A stretch of DNA of 64,000 nucleotides from Lanius collurio (taxonomy: Eukaryota > Chordata > Aves > Passeriformes > Laniidae), in contig JACBWW010000004.1 in assembly GCA_020086605.1 (NCBI GenBank), positions 38,107,230-38,171,229 on the forward strand. The letters are read 5' to 3'. This document shows positions 1-13,018 of the stretch, in pieces. How positions within the stretch are numbered: position 1 is the first letter of the stretch; each line of letters begins with the position of its first letter. A program made the position numbers and the translations under genes. The notes beneath the pieces were generated by a model. That model worked only from the letters and a program-made list of their open reading frames with translations, was not told where the DNA came from and did not search any database.

Positions 1-347
1 CTCAGAAAAATAAGATCAGACCTTGTCTTTAGGTACAGATTGCAACACTATAATTAAATCCCATTATTCCCTAAAGGATCAAATACAGTGATACCTGCAT
101 GTGTGCAAGCACAGGTGCTGGTGTTCTTACACAAATGTTATGTGCATGCACACACACAGTGGCATCAAGCTGGTTTGTACCATTATAACTCATTCAGATT
201 CTGTGATGACAATAATTTGAGTCTTTTGTAAAAAAGTATAACTTTATTAAAGACTGCTAAACATATAATCATCATCAATGTGTAAATGGAAAGGAACTTC
301 CACCTGATGACAATATAGAATCTAAGCCTTGTAAGAGAGGAAACGTC

Positions 348-350
<3 letters not shown>
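1..350. other. Unique non-coding sequence, no gene seen
   Basis: This stretch has no recognisable coding, RNA or transposon signal. It contains a short CA run near 149-158 and ordinary AT-rich sequence leading into the TC microsatellite. Minus-strand frames that cross this area and the TC tract give proteins rich in Arg-Glu repeats, which are translations of the microsatellite and not genes. Confidence 0.6.
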
Positions 351-407
<57 letters not shown>

Positions 408-412
408 CTCTT
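351..412. repeat. (TC)n microsatellite
   Basis: An almost uninterrupted run of TC dinucleotides extends from 351 to 403 and then decays into T-rich and CT-rich sequence up to about 412. It is a polypyrimidine tract on the plus strand (polypurine on the minus strand). Its length suggests it is polymorphic between individuals. No gene product is implied. Confidence 0.97.
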
Positions 413-418
413 TCCCTT

Positions 419-432
419 CCCCCCCCCCCCCC
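419..432. repeat. C14 homopolymer next to the TC tract
   Basis: Fourteen consecutive C bases follow the TC microsatellite after a short CT-rich spacer, extending the polypyrimidine tract to about 80 bases. The exact length of such a run is unreliable in most sequencing chemistries. Just downstream the short phrase CTTCAATTTTC occurs twice, near 433-443 and 453-463. Confidence 0.95.
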
Positions 433-3400
433 TTCAATTTTCACACCAACCCCTTCAATTTTCTTTCTTGGACCCTTGAATCCAATTAGAAGTGATACAG
501 TTGACAACTGAAAAAGTATTGCTGGGGTGGTTCTGTGTCTGACTGAGGTGAAAGTTTGCATTTCTCTCCCTCTACATACATGAATCTTGCCACACTGAGA
601 ATTTTTCATTACTGATATAAAATAATAAATATCAAAAGGCCAGAAGAGATCTCTGCAATAGGTTAGTCTTTTATCACAGTAATTGCAAACTAAGCTTTTT
701 CCATGTGATAGGAAATTAAAGAGAAGGAGAATTCACTACTTTTCTTAAAGGTTGGGAGCAAACAAAGGAAAAGCCTCTATCTTCTTCTGTGTCAATTTAA
801 AATTTTAGGAGCTACCTAGTAAAATTAGGGAAAACATTGCAGATATTAAGCGCACAACAGCATGTGTCTTAAATGAATCATTTGTTGGAAAATCTTTCAG
901 AAAGGCTGTTGCACAGTTCATACAGAAGGTTTGCTTAGGGTTCACCCTAGAAGGGTTTCTGACTCAGCACCCTTGAATTAAATACAGGCTATATTCATTC
1001 AAGGGTGAGAGGGGCATGTATTTTGCAAATATCATAATTTATGGACCTTGTTTTTTAAAGGTTGGCCATAATGTGACAGTGAGAATACAGAATGCCCTAT
1101 GCACTGTCCTCTCTGCCAAGAGTTCATAAAAGAGAAGAGTTTGTTTAAAAAAAGACTTTGTTTAAAAAAAAAAAAAGAGTGGCACAAGCTGAGGCTGGGT
1201 AGGAGACAGAGTTCTCAACTGCAATTGAAGGCAATGGGAAGATTGAAATTCTACTGTTTCTTTTGTCAGCAGTACCCTTCAGAAAGCCAGGCTTATAGCA
1301 ACTTTCTGTCTGGATTTCTGAAAGCAGTATCTCCCTGGAGTGAATAATGCAAAGAGATGCCCTTGGGGTTGCCTGTGACCCTAAGGCTTTGTTCAGTTTT
1401 CATTCTAACACACCATCAAACCCCATGAAATATTTATAAATGCAAAAACTTCCAAATGCTGTTCTATTTATAACTGTAATAAAATGACATCTCTCTCAGT
1501 ACATTTCCTCTAAATTTTTAAGTTGTGTCATACACTCTGGTTATGATAAATTAAAGAGAACTCCACGACTAAGGGAAACAATGAACAATGTTTAGCTGAA
1601 TATAATAATAATTTCAGAATCCTTAAAATTTCTTAAAATATTTCTTTCCCCTTTATTATTTTGATGCACTTCTCTGCAAATAGAAATGCATTTTGATTTT
1701 TGCTGTTTCTGTCTGCTGGTTCAGCCTTCTATTTACTTTGTAGTCTTGGAACTTTTGTTTTTGTGTACATATATTGACTCTATAAACATTAATCAATTAT
1801 TTCCTGTAGGAGTATAATGAATAATGCATGTCTCTGGGTTTTAATACTTCACATCCTCCAAAGATGAGGTAAGTGAAACAGTGGAAGTATAGCAGTTTAA
1901 GCAGTAGTCAGCTACCAGTGGAAAGCAAAACAAACCTCCAGACCAAGTCATCATCAGGATAGGGCAGGATGCTTTTGACTTCTGCTTTTGAGATTAACCT
2001 CTGTCTGACAGACCCCTAGGTGCTCGTGTTTGTAGTGACTATTGACTTTTGAAGTTCCCTGGAGACCAATTTACATTGCTGGAGCACAGATTTACCATCT
2101 ACTAATAGTAAATTTCTCCTTCTTGGATTGCCAAAATAAATGTCAGTGTGGGATGTGTGGTATGGATTTGATTGAGGTGTTAGAACTAGTGAATTGGAAA
2201 AACTAAATTGTTTCCATTTACAAATCCCAGAGTTTATCCAGGTAGGAGTAGTCACGATTTACCAAGAATATCAGAGTAAAGACAGAGAGAGAAAGAGAGA
2301 GAGGGAGACAATATGCAGTGTTAAAAATTACATGCTTTTTGTTTTATATGAGATAAAATTATAAATCTTTTAACATAAATCTTATCATCTGAGAGGAACA
2401 GCACAGTGGCAGGTTCTCAACACAGCTTGGATGATTAAACTTTACAATATGTTTACAAATTCCACTAAAGTAATGATTCTGGAGAACATCAAGACTGAAA
2501 ATGAAAAGACACTCTGATATGCCTGTTGCGGTTAATGCTTTGCACCACAATGTAGATAACTGCAGTTTGATTTCTTGTCCTCGTCCAAGGGGAGAAGACC
2601 CTGCAATGACAGGAGTAGCACATAAGAATGACGAACAATTTTGCCTATTGTGTTCTCCAGGGTATCTCATTTAGAAGTGTTGATGTTCAAGCAGCCGTAT
2701 TGCCAAGTGAGTAAAATCAGAAGCAACCATAATTCTCTATGAAGTTTGTAAAGGATAAGGAAAAGCTGCAGGATTTTGCCAAGCATTCCTTAGTGCTTGC
2801 TCCCAATACTTACAGAAACTCCATTAGCTTACAGAAGGCTTAAGCGTGGAAAGAGAGATGCAAATTAAACCAAGGATTTTGTTTTGGTTTTAGCCAGAAA
2901 ACAGGACATGCTGATGGGAAAAATTATCCAGATTCATCAAGTCCTATCAGAAAGCTGGGAAAGGTTTTTAGACCCCAGTTTTTTTTATAGAATAGCAATG
3001 GGTTTTGTTAGAGAGCATTTATAGAAAGAGCCAGTATTGTGAAAAGAAAAAGAAACCTCTGACTTGCCATACACCCTTATGAACACAGCTGAGTTATCCC
3101 TATATTGTCTCAATTTCTTTTCACAATATACTATAGACTATCTTGTAACTATCACGTCTTACATGGTAATTTTATTCACAAGCAGGAGCAAGCAGTTGTC
3201 AAACTGGCAAACAGGGTTTTTAGTTTGTGTCTGCTCTGCCAGCTTTCCATGCCAGGACCAGCCCTTTTGAACTCAGTGACAGGAAAGTAAATACATGGAA
3301 ATTGGCTTCCAATAAAGCCACTGTTGTGCCCGCTAATGGACCACTGTCCAAAATTGTACAAACAAGATCTTTCCTTCAGCTTTTTAGGAGTTGGCTTTAC

Positions 3401-6400
3401 ACAGGGTTGCATACACAAGACCATGGATGTCCATGAGTTTCATGCCAGCCTTTTTTCTATTTGATATGGTTTAGAAATCAGTGGACCTCACAGTAATTGT
3501 AGTTTACAGTTAGACATGAGCCCAGAGTAAAATATTCCATATGATTTTTTTTCATTGTTGCTGGGCTTATACAATCTGCCTCAAAACCTGACTTTGGCAA
3601 TTAGCTCTTTATAATGACAGCCTGCGATAAACACAGTCCTACTGTTTCAGATATGCAAAATGCAGAATTGCTGTTTGCAGAGATCACTGAATGGCTGCAA
3701 ATCTGCTAACCATGCTCTTTGTGGCCTGGAAATTCAGTAATGAAACAATGAAAATTATCATTTTAAGTTGGCCATTCTTTCCATTGCATAAGGATATTTG
3801 AACACATGTGCTAACTCTGAAAGCTGTTATATAGTGATAGTTCTTTGAAGATAGTTTTGGAGAAACTGTACTGTTTTACTCATTACTGAAAAGGTCACTG
3901 AGATTGTTTGTTTGACCTGATAGAATATATTGACCTAGTGGGATTGTGGGTTTCTAGCATCAGTGGAAATGTTTTTCATCTATTACTTTCTCTGTGAGAA
4001 TAAGAGATAAGGAAAACTTTTTGTAATATCTTAGTTGAGGCATTTCTTTTTTGAAATATTTTTCAAGCCTGAAGGAGACAAAGGACTAATTTTAAATAAT
4101 TAAATCCAAGTGTTCGAGCCACCTGTTGTGAGACTTCATATTTCAAGAAGTTTCTTTCAGTGAGATCTAATTTCAGGTCAATACCAAGAATAACTGCAGA
4201 AAAACTTAAAAGGCACTTCCAGGGAATTTACTGTTCCCTGATATTGCCCAGTGCTGCTTGCAAAAGTCCATTCACAATCAGTCTTAACGCTAAGAGTCTA
4301 CCAGATCTGGCTTAATATTTTTACTGCTGCTGTTGACATCTCCCACTGAAAACCAATAGGAAGAGCACATATTTGGCACTTTCAAAATCAGTGTTTTGCT
4401 CAAAACCAAGCAAAAGTACTACAGCTCCACATTTCCTTTACCTGGTGGTTGTTGCCTGTGCAACACACAGAGAATAGGCTTTCAGCAGCAGCTTTTTCTG
4501 GTGGATTATCATACTCATTTTATTAATGGAAAATTCTGCTGAAGAAACTCACCCCCTCTGACCTCCTACAAAGTGTAATGTGTTAGTCCTAATCAGGGTA
4601 AGAGAAACTCTTAAGCTTTGTCCTGTAAGTATTAATGCTAATGAAGTTCAACAAAAGCCTGGTTTCAGGGAAGGCAATGAAAACAGAGGAGAGGGCAACA
4701 GCAGTAACGAGCCTGTAATTATTTGTAGAAATGAAGGAGAGAGAGTTCTTACACAGGAAAGATATCTCATGTAAAGACAATACTAATATATAAACAGTAA
4801 GACTACATGCAATGTTTTTCAAAGTTGTGTAAGGAAGAAAGGGGATTAAAAGAGGAATTGGAGAGAGCTGAAACAATTGTTATTTATTAAAGAGCATTAA
4901 CAGAGTCAGTACATCATCTGTGCTACCACCAATCTTTAATATAATAAAATAGAAACTCTATCTAATTAAATATCAAACAAGAGCCTCTCTATCTCTAGTG
5001 TACTCTATGTACTGTAGCAAGAAAAAATTCCCTTCACAATGTTTAAAAACAGCTAATTCTGTATCTCAAGTACCTCCTTTATTCTTTTGCCTAGACAGAA
5101 ATGCTAGTAATGTTCTGTTAAAATAATTCCTTCCCAAGGCATGATATTGCTTATTATTATATTGCATTGAAGTAAGCTATGGTTTTTAATTACTTATGGA
5201 TCTAAGGTGCTGTCTCTAAACTACAGTGGCAAGGTCTCCAGATACATCAGTTTCAATAGAACTGCTGGCAAACAGCTTCCAGTATTGCAGTTAATATTCC
5301 ATCTATATATATTCTGACCTGAGCCCTTACAAAGGTCTAACAATTTTTTCTTTTTTCCCCCTTTTTTTTTTTTTCTTTAATGTAATCTCTGCATTGTTGT
5401 ACTATTCATATATGTCATGTCACATTGACTCTTTTCTGGCTGAGAGAGCTAAAACGAGCTTCTATTAAAGTTAGGTTAATGTCACTCCTGATCAGCCAAT
5501 GCTGTGAAACGATGCAAGGCTAACACCTCCTCTTCCAAGCTGAGGTCACTGCCAAGAGCAATGAGATTTTTTGGTACCAAAAGCATGACTGACATTTTTT
5601 CCCACTTTCCAACATTTCCAGATGAGAGTGAAAGAAAAGGGGTTTTCACAAATGAAATAAACCATCTGCTTTCTCCACTCACGCACAAATAACCCTTTCA
5701 TTCAATGGGAACACCACATATATTCTGCTTGCTTTGAAGTAATCTGTGTAGTAGAGCAAATGGGGAAAGCAGGTGAGTGAGTCTGGCAACCATAATCTCT
5801 TTTCTTCAGAATTAACAGGTATTGTTGATTTAATTGCATTCGTCTCTGTAAAAATATCAACAAGAGAGCACAATTTAAAGTAGGCAATGCCTTTTCTAGC
5901 TTTAAGTATTTTCATACATAGTAACTCCTTCCATATCATTTTCTACCCAAGGATCTTGGAGAACATGTTAAAACTGGGCTGGGATTCTAATCTTATCTGG
6001 CTGCATACAAGTCAACAGCTTTGCATATAAGTCAACAGAAGCGAAAAAGAGAATTTGGACCTACTGCAAAATTATTGGTGGGTTTGATGTCTTTAAGTAG
6101 AAGTCTCTGTCCCTTCCTTTGACTACTGGTGCAGATGGAAGTTGATGGTGTGTTACCTTTAACCTCTCTTTTGAATGGAAATAGATGTTATCAGGTGTGT
6201 TGAGAAGGTGGTACATAATGCTTATGGAAAGCTTTTGTATTTTATGATCTCTTTGGCAATTGTTTAAGAAGGCGTACACCTTATTTGGTACACAATCTTG
6301 TGTTCAGCCTGTCCTGAGCTGAACTTTGTTTGAAACTGAGTAGAGAGCACTTCCCCAAATGACCACCATTTACTCAGGTCTGTAAGGCTCCTCTTAAATG

Positions 6401-6593
6401 CTGCTCATTATCTTAGTTTCCTAGTAGAATTAAAATCTATAGGTGTGTAAGAAATAGTACTGCTATAAGAGGTCAGATAATTACCTATTTCAAAGGAAAA
6501 CACTAAGATATAAAATCCCTTCAAGGAAAAGAGCTCACTCTTCTTATGATATTGCATTTTGTAATCAGCTGTAGGAAAATATCTGAAGTAAGC
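433..6593. other. AT-rich non-coding DNA, no gene seen
   Basis: No exon, RNA gene or clear transposon was recognised in these six kilobases. Minor structure includes a repeated TTTGTTTAAAAAAA phrase near 1140-1175, a short GA-rich patch at 2281-2310 and a C/T homopolymer-rich patch at 5345-5378. All open frames are about 100 codons or shorter, have no familiar motif and often overlap on opposite strands, as expected by chance in stop-rich AT sequence. The part around 3560-3740 is less repetitive and looks a little like conserved non-coding DNA, but this cannot be judged without an alignment. Confidence 0.55.
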
Positions 6594-7203
6594 TGTTGGA
6601 GTTTAAGCCTATCTGGTAACTAAGTACCACAGATACTCTTTCACTGCCCATCTCCTGCACAACACACACCCTCCCCCACTGTCTGGAGGAGATTCAGAAA
6701 GAAAAGGTAAACCTCTTGGGTTGCAATAAGAACAATTTCATAATTAATACAAAATATAATAATAATATAATTATACTACTAATAAAAACAATAACAACAA
6801 TAGAACAACAATAAGAATTATAAGGAGAGGAAGAGAGAATAACAGAACACAAGAGAATCAAGAGATGGACAGTGCAACTGCTCACTACTCACTGATTGAT
6901 ACCTGGGCTGTTCCCAAGAATTGATGAGCCCCTTTTTGAGTAACTTTCCCCGTTTATATACTGAGCATGACATTCTGTATTATGGAATAACCCTTTGGTC
7001 AGTTCAGATCAGCTGTCCTTCCTTTGCTCTGTCTCAGTTTTTAGTACAGCTCTTCACTGTCAGAGCATGAGACATTTAAAAGCCCTTGACTTAAACAGCA
7101 ACAGCCAAAACATCAGTGTGTTAACACTATTCTCATATTAAATCCAAACCGTAGCACTGCACCTCTTACTAAAATGTACTCTGTCCCAGCCAAAACCATG
7201 ACA
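6594..7203 (-). mobile_element. Solo-type LTR of an avian endogenous retrovirus (LTR A)
   Basis: The segment matches, from memory, a retroviral LTR family that is abundant in songbirds and their relatives. Read on the minus strand it starts TGTCATGGTTTTGG at 7203 and ends with a TTAAACTCCAACA-like terminus at 6594, so it has TG...CA-type ends. A TATA-like box (AGTATATAAA on the minus strand) lies at 6953-6962, where the core promoter of this LTR is expected. The ATT/GTT-rich patch at about 6748-6815 corresponds to the trinucleotide-repeat part known from this family. No gag, pol or env sequence flanks it, and no target-site duplication is evident at the edges. It is diverged and presumably inactive. 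It abuts a second related LTR at 7204-7687. Exact subfamily was not determined. Confidence 0.82.
6748..6815. repeat. Degenerate AAT/AAC trinucleotide repeat inside LTR A
   Basis: Runs of ATA, AAT and ACA triplets occupy this part of LTR A. In the related family, as I remember it, a TTA/TTG microsatellite lies at the same place, so it was probably carried in by the element and not generated afterwards. A minus-strand frame that translates it (6694-6885) gives only a hydrophobic, low-complexity peptide and is not a gene. Confidence 0.75.
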
Positions 7204-7687
7204 GTTTCTACTCCTCATTCCATCCCATTTGTGTCTTCCATGACCTTTCCTGACCTTTGATAGATATTCACACAGACATCATTCCCCTAGTCTATGGCCC
7301 ATCCCTATAAAGGCCCCTTGAGTTCATTGGCAAGCAGGGGTTCATCTGTCTCCAGGAAAGCAGGGCTCCATCATGTGTAATGGTGAACTGGGAAGGCAAA
7401 TGCCATCACTCTGAATATTCCCTCTTCCTCCAGCTTTTTTCACTTATGTCCCATTGTAAGGAATATCCCTGTGGTCAGTTGGGTCATGTGTGTGTGGTCC
7501 TGCACCCCAGACCCCTCACCAGTGTGGAAGTATGGAAAGGAGAAAAGGCCTTGTCTCTGTGTGAGCCCTGCTCAGAAATAATAAAAACATCTCTGTATTT
7601 ATCAATCCTGTTTTCACTGCAAATCCAAACATAGCCTCATTAGCTACTATGAAGACAATTAATTGTACAGCAACCAAAACCAGAACA
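7204..7687 (-). mobile_element. Second, related LTR (LTR B) abutting LTR A
   Basis: Read on the minus strand this begins TGTTCTGGTTTTGG at 7687, clearly akin to the start of LTR A. It continues with the U3-like features of the same superfamily: the GGATTTG...GATAAATACAGAGATG stretch and, further on, GGGATATTCC (revcomp at about 7465). Downstream sequence differs from LTR A and instead resembles a second avian LTR family with a GGAGCCCTGCTTTCC-like segment (revcomp near 7357-7372). The TATA position is degraded. The outer boundary on the 7204 side is uncertain: some of 7204-7310 could be internal or leader sequence and not LTR. No coding remnant was recognised. Confidence 0.68.
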
Positions 7688-9809
7688 TAGGTTAACAAGG
7701 ATGAGACTGGCTTTTCCTCTTCCATTATTATCCACTGACCTGGTTTCTAAAAATAATGCTCTTCACCTTAGAGCATTTGTCACAAAAATTTGTGCTTGTG
7801 CTGGAAACTGCAGTTCTAGTCTATACAGGCTAGAAGATATATTTTAACATTAAAATCTTATAACTTCTAATGATCTGCAGATATACAGGTTCATAAAAAG
7901 CAAGCCAAACCAAATGAAAACATACAAAAAAGCCTCATCACCATTTTGGCACTTAAATGAGAAAGCAGAAAAAAAAAAATGTAATATTATTGCAGTTGGT
8001 TCTCCTTCTTTAAGAGGGAAGATGTTATTCCTCTTGTAGCTGTGTGCACTGGAAGAGAAGCAGAAATCTCTGTGAAGTCAGTCTAAAGATAGCAGCCAGG
8101 TTGAGCTTGTGCCAATCTGGTGACTGTATGAACAGACTACAGAAGTAATCAAAAGCCCCTAAGCACACGCTTAATTCACAGACTTGTGTGTAATTCTGTG
8201 TTACTCAATGTGTGTCTAAATTATACCTGAACTGTTGTGGGCGGTCTATAAATTGCATACAAGAAATTCAATGCATGGAGAAGTCATAATCAGCTATATA
8301 TTAGATCTGTTGGGGAAAAAGAAGATGTCACTGAAAGAATTTTTCTGATTAGACAGCCAAACTGTCGTGGATAAATTCTCAGAAGTGGTTGGATGGTATT
8401 TATGGGATGAAAAGAAAATAACAAAAAGAAATCCAGAGTCTATTTAACTAATGGAATCCACATCCCATCAGTAAATGGCAATTTTGATATAAGAGAAATA
8501 GACTGCCAAAATTAGCCAGAGTAATTACAGGACTGTAAAATTCTTATTATACTTGATAATTTCTTTGTCAAGGGAAATTTAGAAGAAAGTATTCATTCAT
8601 TTATTCTTGTTTGATTTAAGAAGCTATTTGATGACTGCCTGGTGATACAAGGGTGTCTGGGTGTTGCAAATTTCAGACATATATTGTCAGAGAAGGATGC
8701 CAGCTAGTCTACTGACATTATGTTTGGGTTTTATGGTTGTAACCACCTTCTAAGAAATACATGTTTTCCTTGAAAGGATCTGAGCTTAAGATCACCACTA
8801 TTGCAATCTCAACAATAATGGTTTAGTCTGGATGAAAGCTTCCAGTGATGACTCTGAATGAGACACTAAAGTGGCATTTCAGTATCTCCAGAAAAGGAAC
8901 AGGAACTTTTGTTCTGCAGTGACCAAACTGTTGTCAGTGACCAGAAACAGCTATCATCTCAAAACTGTGCCTGTTAATAATTGCCAGAAAGTCCTTCCAG
9001 AGTTCAGAAGGATGGTTCAAACTCTAGTCCTGTAATCAACATTTTTCTGACCGTTTTGTTTCTAATCTTGAGCTAGAAGAACCCTAAACATCAAGTTCAT
9101 TTACCTCAGACTAATGGTTTCGTACCTGACGCAAAGGCGACCTAGTGACAGTCCTGTCTCGGTGATAATTCTGCTGATACCTCCTGAAGCACGGGAAGGT
9201 GTGAATATGAAGACCCTGGTTTAGTCTGTTCTCCTGAGTGAAATTCTGCCATAGCACTGCAAAGCAACATCCACAGTGAGTTCTGAGGGACCGGAGTTGC
9301 AATCAACTCTGTTGTATCCCAGCCTGCATATATAAAATTCCTCAGTTTTACTGGATTGCTTTTTTCTCAATTAATATCTACCATCAAAAGATGTCTTTAG
9401 CTTAACAAAGGAGCTAATATATCAAGTGAAAGATGTATCATTACACTTAAAAATTATATAAAAAGCCCTTGAAAGTACAAATTGTAGCATTTCATCTGTT
9501 TATAAAACTTTTCATTGTTCTCGGGTCAAATGCAGATGAGGGTCACTTGCAGAGAAAAACAAAACTTCTAAACAAGCACTTCCTGCCTTCCAGTTGCACA
9601 TCTATTCCTTAATATCCTTGGCAACTGCCTCTAAAAGGAAGAAGATTATTGAAAGAAAATGTGATATCCATGAAGCAAGGCTGGCTTTTAACAGATAATT
9701 GTTTTATATTAATTTGGTCCAATTCTAAAAGCTGTGGAGATCATTCTCAGCCAGGGACAAGTTTTCTAAGTAGGCTAAAATGGCACCTAATTGAAGAATG
9801 GAGCTACTG

Positions 9810-9825
9810 AAAAAAAAAAAAAAAA
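9810..9825. repeat. A16 homopolymer
   Basis: Sixteen consecutive A bases. No retropseudogene or SINE body was recognised on its 5' side, so it is annotated only as a simple repeat. Confidence 0.95.
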
Positions 9826-12800
9826 TCCACATTCTTCCTTCCAGGTTTAATGTCTATTAATAATTTCAGTTGTGAATGTTTACATAGCACTTTGAACATG
9901 TAAAGTGCTTTTCATGCAGTATTGTTATTTATTTAACATATACAGAATAGCAGAGGTTTCAAAGGGGATACGTTTGAAATTGAACAACTTAAAAAATGTT
10001 TAAAGGAAAAAGTGGAAGTCATGCTAACTTTCTCAAAAGGAAAAACCGACAATCATAATTTTCTTTAGAAAAAATCAGATATGTAATTTAGGGGAACTCC
10101 AAATCATTTTTTTTAATTACTTATTTAGAAATGAGCAATCCTGTTTTGAAAATATAGAGAATATATGGGCTTCTTCTCCATAAAAGATTTGCAAATACCA
10201 TATTGCTTTTCCTTAGTGAGACCTTAGGTATTCTGTGTTGTGTAGAAGCCAGTACTCATCATCTGCTGCAGGAGAATTTCAATAGGTAGAATGTTACAAT
10301 TGGAGTGATGGTATGGGGAAATATTTACATTTCATTAATCACAATGGAATTCATCATGAGCTAGGATATATTTCTCTAATAATTAGCCTTTCCAAATATT
10401 TAAGCTACTTTTCTCTTGAGCAGTTTAATATGTTATAGACAAAAATATGAATGTAAGGACCATTTTAAACTCCTGCTTTTCTCAAAAAAAAACCCAGAAT
10501 CTCAAAAGATCCCAACAACCAGAAGAAAAAACTAAAAACATTGAAGGGATGTTGCTAGAAGTTCAAAGCCTTTTTACATGAGGTAAAACAGGGTATTTTT
10601 TATTTCATTTGTTTGCTAAGGAAGTAAGATTATAACAGAACATCTTTTTTATTTGCTGAACCAATATGATAGAATTCTCCTTTGTCTCAGTACTTTTGAC
10701 CATCTTATAATCAATTTTCAACCTGAAAACAAAAATTTTTATGAAGTAGTGAAAATAAAGGAGGGAAAAAATTGGCACTCTTCAAAAGAATAGAAGTGTT
10801 ATTAACTACTGTATGCTTTTCAGCAAATTCTGAGGATACTTTATGCTTAATACCAGTTCTCCTTGAGGCTCCAACTGGATGTAATAATCTTTACTTTCTC
10901 TCCAAACATGCTCACTGGTACAAGTCATAGGAGATATTAAACATCTGCTGTTTTCCACTCAATTCCAAATATACTTTAGTGTTTCAGGGGTAGAAATAGA
11001 GCTGAATTATGGCTGTTTTTTCACAAGTGCAGCAGAAGTGACAGGTCATGAGAAAACTTGCCAGTGATAGGTCTTCTCTTTTGGAGCAATTTGTCCAGAC
11101 TTCCTTAGCTGTGTGCAAAGAATCTTTGAAAGCAGAATATACAGAACTTGCAAGTATTAAGCAAATACTTATTGATTAATATATAAAAGATTTCCAGGAT
11201 TTAGGAATCTGTCAGGCTAACCCTTCATGTAGTCACCTCCTCTACACAGCACCTGAAGAGCCTTTGCTGCCCAGAGAACCCCAGCCAAATGGGAAAGGGA
11301 TGGCCTCTGTAGCTGCTGTAAGTTAACTCTTCCCTGTTGCTGAGATGTAATTTTCAACCAGCTCACCAGCACAGGTTGATAACTTGATGTGATGACCCAG
11401 TAACCCAACCCCAGCCAGGCTCACAGGGCTTTTCTCATAGATATTCATACATGCCCAGAGAGGAATCTCTTTTTTAGCTCCCTGGTTTGATAATGACTTC
11501 ATCTTGACAGCGAAATTTCTTGATTTCTTATCCTTCTATGAACTTCTTCAGAGATCTTCCTTGGTAGTTTGAGGTATTGGATCTGTGCAGTGTCAGAGCT
11601 GAGCCTGTGGTCCTTGATTCACAGGCAGCAGGAAGAAAGCAGTGTGAGGGATATAGCAGCTACTACAGAGAGAGAAGGCTGCACCAGGAATGATACAGGG
11701 GTTTTTATGCTCCCTGTACATGAAAGCTAAACAAAGGCCTTAGTCTCCCAGTGGTGATGTAAGTGAACAGAAAGAAAATGTAGGTCTTAATAAGTAAGTA
11801 TTCCTGGACAGGAGAGTATGACTGAAGAGCTTTAGCAAAAACGAAAGTGTATCATATGTGGTATAAGAGAGAGGCTGTTACCTGTTATTCACCCCTAGGA
11901 GATAACACCTCCTCTGTTATCTTCATTCTGCAGAGGCCTTCGGGCAAACCTTTCCTCTGAGTATTTTTCTGTTCATGTCTCTCAGCAAGATTCCATCAAG
12001 TTTTTAGCTACTCTAAAGAGACATCTGAGCCTGCAGTTGAGAAAATTGTTTTGGACAGAAGTAACATGAAGAGATTCTAGGTTTCATCTGATGTAACTCT
12101 TGCTTGTAGGTTACTGCATGTTCTGCATTCATAGTTTCTGACATATGATACCTGAAGTGATGGGGAAATGTCCAGTAGCTAATTGGCTTTTTGGTAATTT
12201 TGAAATTTTAAAATATCTGATAAACTAACACATTATTTATACAGGAAATGAGAGGTATAATTACTCTCCCTAATGCCTGCAGTCCCTTTCTACCATTTCT
12301 ACATTTCTACTACTCTTACCCTGGTCACAGGGTACCAGTTTACTCTATTAATGAGATTGAACTATGAAGTGTTTGTTACATCATTTGTAGAGGCTCTGAA
12401 TAAAGTTCTTATAAAAAGCATGAAGGTATATGAAATTTAGCAAACATTTAAGCCTTCAGTTGAAAACCTAAGTGTTATCAGGCCTTCCAACATGAGCAAA
12501 GTGAGATCTCTTCAGATGAATTTAAGACTTAGCCAGAAGCAACAGTGGCTCAGAGTGCATAAATGTGGTAAGTATCTAGTGGTAGAGTACATGTATAGAA
12601 AAACCTTTAGTGCATACCATTTTTCTTCCTCTGTCTTCTTTCATAATAGACATGTTGCATTAATCAGAAGGACCTGCGGGACCACTTGTGTGTTTTACTT
12701 CCAAGTCCCCTTTACAACATCCTCTCTGAAGAGAAGAATTCTGAAGGGGACTAAGTTTTATTCTTCTGAGTATAACTTGGTGATCATTTTTTTCATAGTT

Positions 12801-12982
12801 CCTAACCAGAATAAATATTAGTTCTAGTCAATCTTTAGGGACCTTCTTAACACAGCAAAGTATTTGCTACTATTTATGCAATTTTCAATCATATTTGCTT
12901 ATTTTATTTAGACTTTTGATTGTTGCATTTCTGGATCTTTTCTTTTTAGACTTCACCAAGTCTTCCAGATACCTCTATTATT

Positions 12983-13018
12983 AAAAAAAAAACAAAAAAA
13001 AAACCCAAAACCAAAACA
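12983..13018. repeat. A-rich low-complexity tract
   Basis: Two runs of ten A bases separated by a single C, followed by C-interrupted A runs. It is a simple low-complexity tract with no attached element recognised. Confidence 0.9.

Noticed and set aside
183..609. Two minus-strand frames with long Arg-Glu repeats
   Set aside because: They are direct translations of the TC/GA microsatellite at 351-412.
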